A stretch of DNA of 45,697 nt from Phocaeicola_A sp963643925 (GTDB lineage: Bacteria > Bacteroidota > Bacteroidia > Bacteroidales > Bacteroidaceae), in contig CAVINS010000022.1 of NCBI GenBank assembly GCA_963643925.1, positions 1 to 45,697 on the forward strand, written 5' to 3'. The notes beneath the pieces are model-generated. The model made no database searches. It saw nothing but the letters and a program-made list of their open reading frames with translations, and had not been told where the DNA came from. Shown here one piece after another: positions 43,029 to 45,697 of the stretch; the stretch's first letter is position 1; each line of letters opens with the position of its first letter. A program made the position numbers and the translations under genes.

Positions 43029-43805
43029 CTAGTACGATACGCTCACCTTCAGGCCTGCCTCGGTTATCAGAGCGGCAATGCGGTCCAGCTCCTCGTGGGT
43101 GGCTTTCAGCAGGTCGTGGTCGGGCGTCTCGCGGTCGATGGTGTAGATCATCACCTGGCGTGGGGCGATGCGCTTCACCGCTTCCAGCCAAGGCAGCACG
43201 TAGCGGTCGGTGGTGTTGTCCACGTTCTTACCCTCGTAGCGGCCCTTCATGAACATGGTCTGTATGATGAGGTTGCCGTGGAAGGCTTCCAGGCCCTGGA
43301 TGATGCGACGCACGTCGTACGCCCCCGTGGGCTGGTTCACCAGGCGGATGTAGTCTGCGTCCACGGTGTCCAGTTTCAGGATGTTGTTGTCCACCCGGCA
43401 GAGGGCGGCGAACACCTCCGGCCGTTGGATGAAGGTACTGTTGCTCAGCACGCTCACCTTCGCCTGGGGGAAGTAAGCGTCGCGCAGGGCCAGCGTGTCG
43501 TCGATAATCTCGGCGAAGTGGGGGTGTGCTGTGGGTTCGCCGTTGCCGGCGAAAGTCAGCACGTCGGGTCGCGGGCCGTGGGCCTGCATGTCCCGTAGGC
43601 GGGCCTCCAGCGCCTCGTGCACCTCCTCGCGGGTGGGGCGTCGTAGGGTGGGGCGGAAGTCGGCGTTGAATCCGCATTCGCAATAGACACAGTCGAAGGT
43701 GCAGACCTTGCCGTCCCCCGGCATCAGGTTGATGCCCAGCGACACGCCCAGTCGGCGGCTGTGCACAGGCCCAAAGATGGGCGATGGATAAATCACTGTA
43801 GACAT
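43029..43805 (-). CDS. Radical SAM protein
   Basis: The 258-residue radical SAM enzyme carries the CxxxCxxC cluster motif at C35, C39 and C42 (CTFDCVYC), the GNGEPT-type SAM-binding segment near 88-93 and the barrel strands expected for the superfamily. The family resembles wybutosine-like or pyruvate-formate-activating-like small radical SAM proteins, but a specific reaction is not assigned. The ATG at 43805 was chosen over an earlier start 36 nt upstream because family sequence starts there. A good Shine-Dalgarno-like AAAGGAG lies about 15 nt upstream, which is unusual for this genome. Confidence 0.85.
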   Translation of the reverse strand: MSTVIYPSPIFGPVHSRRLGVSLGINLMPGDGKVCTFDCVYCECGFNADFRPTLRRPTREEVHEALEARLRDMQAHGPRPDVLTFAGNGEPTAHPHFAEIIDDTLALRDAYFPQAKVSVLSNSTFIQRPEVFAALCRVDNNILKLDTVDADYIRLVNQPTGAYDVRRIIQGLEAFHGNLIIQTMFMKGRYEGKNVDNTTDRYVLPWLEAVKRIAPRQVMIYTIDRETPDHDLLKATHEELDRIAALITEAGLKVSVSY

Positions 43806-43848
43806 AGTGTGTATATTTCTCCTTTCTTTATCGGTGTGCAAACATACA

Positions 43849-43856
43849 CAAAAGTA
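43849..43856 (-). promoter_or_regulatory. -7 element of the radical SAM gene
   Basis: CAAAAGTA on the plus strand reads TACTTTTG, an exact TAnnTTTG match 43 bp before the ATG. No clear -33 box was seen. Confidence 0.5.
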
Positions 43857-44044
43857 TTGGACGTTGTATGGTCACCGTCAGGTTATTTCCATTTCCGTTG
43901 GCCGGCGGTCGATGGGTCGGTGCCATTCTCGCTTTTTATCTACTTTATGAAGGCTGTCTCTTTTACAATCATCTAAGCAATCTGTCCGCAAACCTTTCAA
44001 ATTATAAATTTATGGCTCCAGTTCCTTCCCTTTCTCCTTCAAAT

Positions 44045-44076
44045 GTTGGTTGTACGTGGAATAATGCTTACTTTTG
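44045..44076 (+). promoter_or_regulatory. Promoter of ddh
   Basis: GTTG (44045-44048) is followed after 20 bp by an exact -7 box TACTTTTG (44069-44076). The leader would be about 35 nt. Confidence 0.6.
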
Positions 44077-44117
44077 CACCATCTAAATAAAGAACAACTT
44101 AAAGCATCCATAAACGT

Positions 44118-45017
44118 ATGAACAAGATTAGAGCTGCCATCGTTGGATATGGCAACATAGGCAAGTATGCTTTGGAAGCCCTTCAGGTCGCTCCCGACTT
44201 CGAGGTGGCTGGCATTGTGCGCCGCTGTGGCGCAGAGAACCGCCCCGCTGAGCTGGCGGACTATCCCGTGGTGAAGAACATCAAGGAACTGAAGGACGTG
44301 GACGTGGCCATCCTTGCCACACCGACACGCAGCGTGGAGGAGCACGCCAAGGAGTGCCTCGCACTGGGCATCAACACCGTGGACAGTTTCGACATCCACA
44401 CTCAGATAGCCGACCTGCGCCGCACCCTCGGCCCTCTGGCCCGTGAGCACGGAGCCGTCTCCATCATCTCCGCCGGATGGGACCCGGGAAGTGACTCCAT
44501 CGTGCGCACACTGATGCAGAGCCTCGCTCCCAAGGGCATCAGTTACACCAACTTCGGTCCCGGCATGAGCATGGGCCACACCGTGGCCGTCAAAGCCATC
44601 AAGGGCGTGAAGGCTGCCCTCTCCATGACCATCCCCGTAGGCACAGGCATCCATCGCCGCATGGTCTACATCGAGGTGGAGGACGGATACCGCTTCGAGG
44701 ACGTGGCCGCAGCCATCAAGGCCGACGCTTACTTTGCCAACGACGAGACGCACGTGATGGAGGTTCCTTGCGTGGACGACCTCAAGGACATGGGCCACGG
44801 CGTGAATCTCACCCGTAAGGGCGTGTCGGGCAAGACGCAGAACCAGCTGCTGGAGTTCAACATGAAGATCAACAACCCCGCCCTCACCGGCCAGGTGCTG
44901 GTGAACGTGGCCCGTGCCACCATGAAGCAGCAGCCCGGTTGCTACACGATGATTGAGATTCCCGTCATCGACATGCTCTATGGCGACCGCGAGGAGCTCA
45001 TCAAACACCTCGTGTAA
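44118..45017 (+). CDS. ddh: meso-Diaminopimelate dehydrogenase
   Basis: Ddh makes meso-diaminopimelate from tetrahydrodipicolinate, ammonia and NADPH in one step, feeding both lysine and peptidoglycan synthesis. The 299-residue protein has an N-terminal Rossmann fold with GYGNIG (10-15), the characteristic ATPTRSVEEHA segment, and the substrate-binding region with SAGWDPGSDS and NFGPGMSMGHTVA. The length and motifs are typical. The gene is monocistronic with its own promoter. Its presence offers an alternative to the usual aminotransferase (DapL) route found in many Bacteroidales. Confidence 0.94.
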   Translation: MNKIRAAIVGYGNIGKYALEALQVAPDFEVAGIVRRCGAENRPAELADYPVVKNIKELKDVDVAILATPTRSVEEHAKECLALGINTVDSFDIHTQIADLRRTLGPLAREHGAVSIISAGWDPGSDSIVRTLMQSLAPKGISYTNFGPGMSMGHTVAVKAIKGVKAALSMTIPVGTGIHRRMVYIEVEDGYRFEDVAAAIKADAYFANDETHVMEVPCVDDLKDMGHGVNLTRKGVSGKTQNQLLEFNMKINNPALTGQVLVNVARATMKQQPGCYTMIEIPVIDMLYGDREELIKHLV

Positions 45018-45182
45018 GCCACTGCAGCTAGTTCACTCATATAGCCACAGGCGACCTTCCCACTCGTTTCGACGTGTGTGTAGGCCGCTTGTGTCGCTCT
45101 AGCGGGTAGTGTACACACCAAAATGTTTAAAGATAAGGTTTAATGGCACCGAAATAGATGTCTATTATCATTGAACCGTTTA
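45018..45182. other. Intergenic region 3' of ddh, nothing assigned
   Basis: No gene or clear terminator was recognised. A GTGTACACAC-like dyad near 45112-45119 is short and unexplained. Confidence 0.3.
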
Positions 45183-45280
45183 GATATCTCAGTTCAAAGT
45201 CTTTGAACACCCGTTTAGTGACTTTGAACATGCGTTCAGAGACTCTGAACACCCGTTCAGTGTCTTCGCACAGAGATATC
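45183..45280. repeat. Array F: four 21-bp palindromic units inside an inverted repeat
   Basis: Units start at 45192 (GTTCAAAG), 45213 (GTTTAGTG), 45234 (GTTCAGAG) and 45255 (GTTCAGTG), spaced exactly 21 bp. Two units are perfect 17-bp odd palindromes (45192-45208 and 45234-45250). The whole array is bracketed by GATATCTC (45183-45190) and its reverse complement GAGATATC (45273-45280). It lies between ddh and the convergent partial gene at 45480. Confidence 0.85.
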
Positions 45281-45479
45281 GTAATGGTCCGTTGCATATT
45301 TCACCACTCTTCGATGGTAAATCAATTTGTATTGTAATCTTTCTTATCCGCGTAGGAGCAAGCACGATGTCGTGATAAAGCAGGCTGTATCTTTATACAT
45401 GGAGGTACCATACGTCGTCCTGCGACACTCCCACATCGATGAATGCCAACTAACTATTCAAAAGAAAAGGCTCCTATCG
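45281..45479. other. Intergenic region right of array F, nothing assigned
   Basis: AT-rich, with no frame or promoter that I can support. Confidence 0.3.
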
Positions 45480-45697
45480 TTACACCTCTTCCCGGACGAT
45501 CCAGTCGCTGATGGTGCGCTGCTCGCTGTCGTAGTTCACACCTATTTTATACAGGCGCTTGCCGTCGGCGGTGTAGGGGATGAGGTAACCCTTGTCGTCA
45601 ATCTGCCGGATGGCCTCCTCGGCGGAGCCGTCAAACTTCAGTTCGAAGACGAAGACGGCGTCGGGGAAATAGAGCACCGCGTCGGCACGGCCTATGG
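45480..45697 (-). CDS. C-terminal end of an AAA-ATPase/PD-(D/E)XK protein, cut by the window edge
   Basis: The frame is open to the right edge of the window and its translated end matches the PDDEXK_9 C-terminus: IGRADAVLYFPDAVFVFELKFDG, then DKGYLIPYTADGKRLYKIGVNYD. The nuclease-type D...ExK residues are present. It is a close relative of the truncated copy at 31657 and differs mainly at conservative positions. Whether the N-terminal ATPase is intact lies outside the window. Confidence 0.8.
   Translation of the reverse strand, partial: IGRADAVLYFPDAVFVFELKFDGSAEEAIRQIDDKGYLIPYTADGKRLYKIGVNYDSEQRTISDWIVREEV

Noticed and set aside
487..45280. CRISPR interpretation of the 21-23-bp arrays
   Set aside because: Units are degenerate and directly adjacent, with no constant repeat alternating with unique spacers of fixed length and no cas genes.

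Overview
The window looks like a chromosomal segment of a Bacteroidales bacterium, probably Bacteroides/Prevotella-like. Many genes are preceded by the Bacteroidota -7 promoter element TAnnTTTG, several with a TTTG-like -33 element 19-20 bp upstream. Most starts lack a Shine-Dalgarno sequence. The gene content fits an anaerobic gut-type member of that order: succinate/acetate CoA-transferase, ATP-dependent PEP carboxykinase, malic enzyme with a phosphotransacetylase-like tail, meso-diaminopimelate dehydrogenase and tripartite RND pumps. No rRNA, tRNA or CRISPR array was seen. The genus cannot be fixed from sequence reading alone.

Layout. 0-5.4 kb: miaB, a possible small RNA, a small membrane protein, a CoA-transferase and a queuosine-precursor transporter (yhhQ) with a probable preQ1-I riboswitch. 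5.6-11.2 kb: a three-gene RND efflux operon (adaptor, pump, TolC). 11.6-18.6 kb: upp and pckA (divergent), then nadA and mutS; the 570-bp gap before nadA is AT-rich and carries DnaA-box-like motifs. 18.6-25.7 kb: a SpoU methyltransferase, a helix-hairpin-helix exported protein, an M16 peptidase, a LOG-family hydrolase, a PfkB kinase, an AraC regulator and a GNAT acetyltransferase. 25.9-31.3 kb, all minus strand: gdhA, a WYL regulator preceded by a 59-codon small ORF, an AAA ATPase and crcB. 31.3-33.5 kb is a graveyard: a 5'-truncated AAA/PD-(D/E)XK protein and a broken DUF3987-type mobile-element protein between 20-bp inverted repeats. 33.7-36 kb: the malic enzyme. 36.2-42.8 kb: a TetR-TolC-adaptor-pump-PII-like efflux operon. 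43-45.7 kb: a radical SAM enzyme, ddh and the tail of a second AAA/PD-(D/E)XK gene running off the edge.

Functional themes. Central carbon and nitrogen metabolism are well represented (CoA-transferase, pckA, malic enzyme, gdhA, ddh). Two RND systems differ in gene order and regulation: the first has no local regulator, the second starts with TetR and ends with a PII-like accessory protein.

The strongest unexplained signal is a set of six intergenic arrays of degenerate tandem units with a 21-23 bp period. Five lie in all five convergent gene junctions that have intergenic room. The sixth lies 3' of miaB, whose other neighbour is outside the window. Unit sequence differs between arrays while the period is kept. 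This resembles the placement of REP/BIME elements in enterobacteria but has a different architecture.
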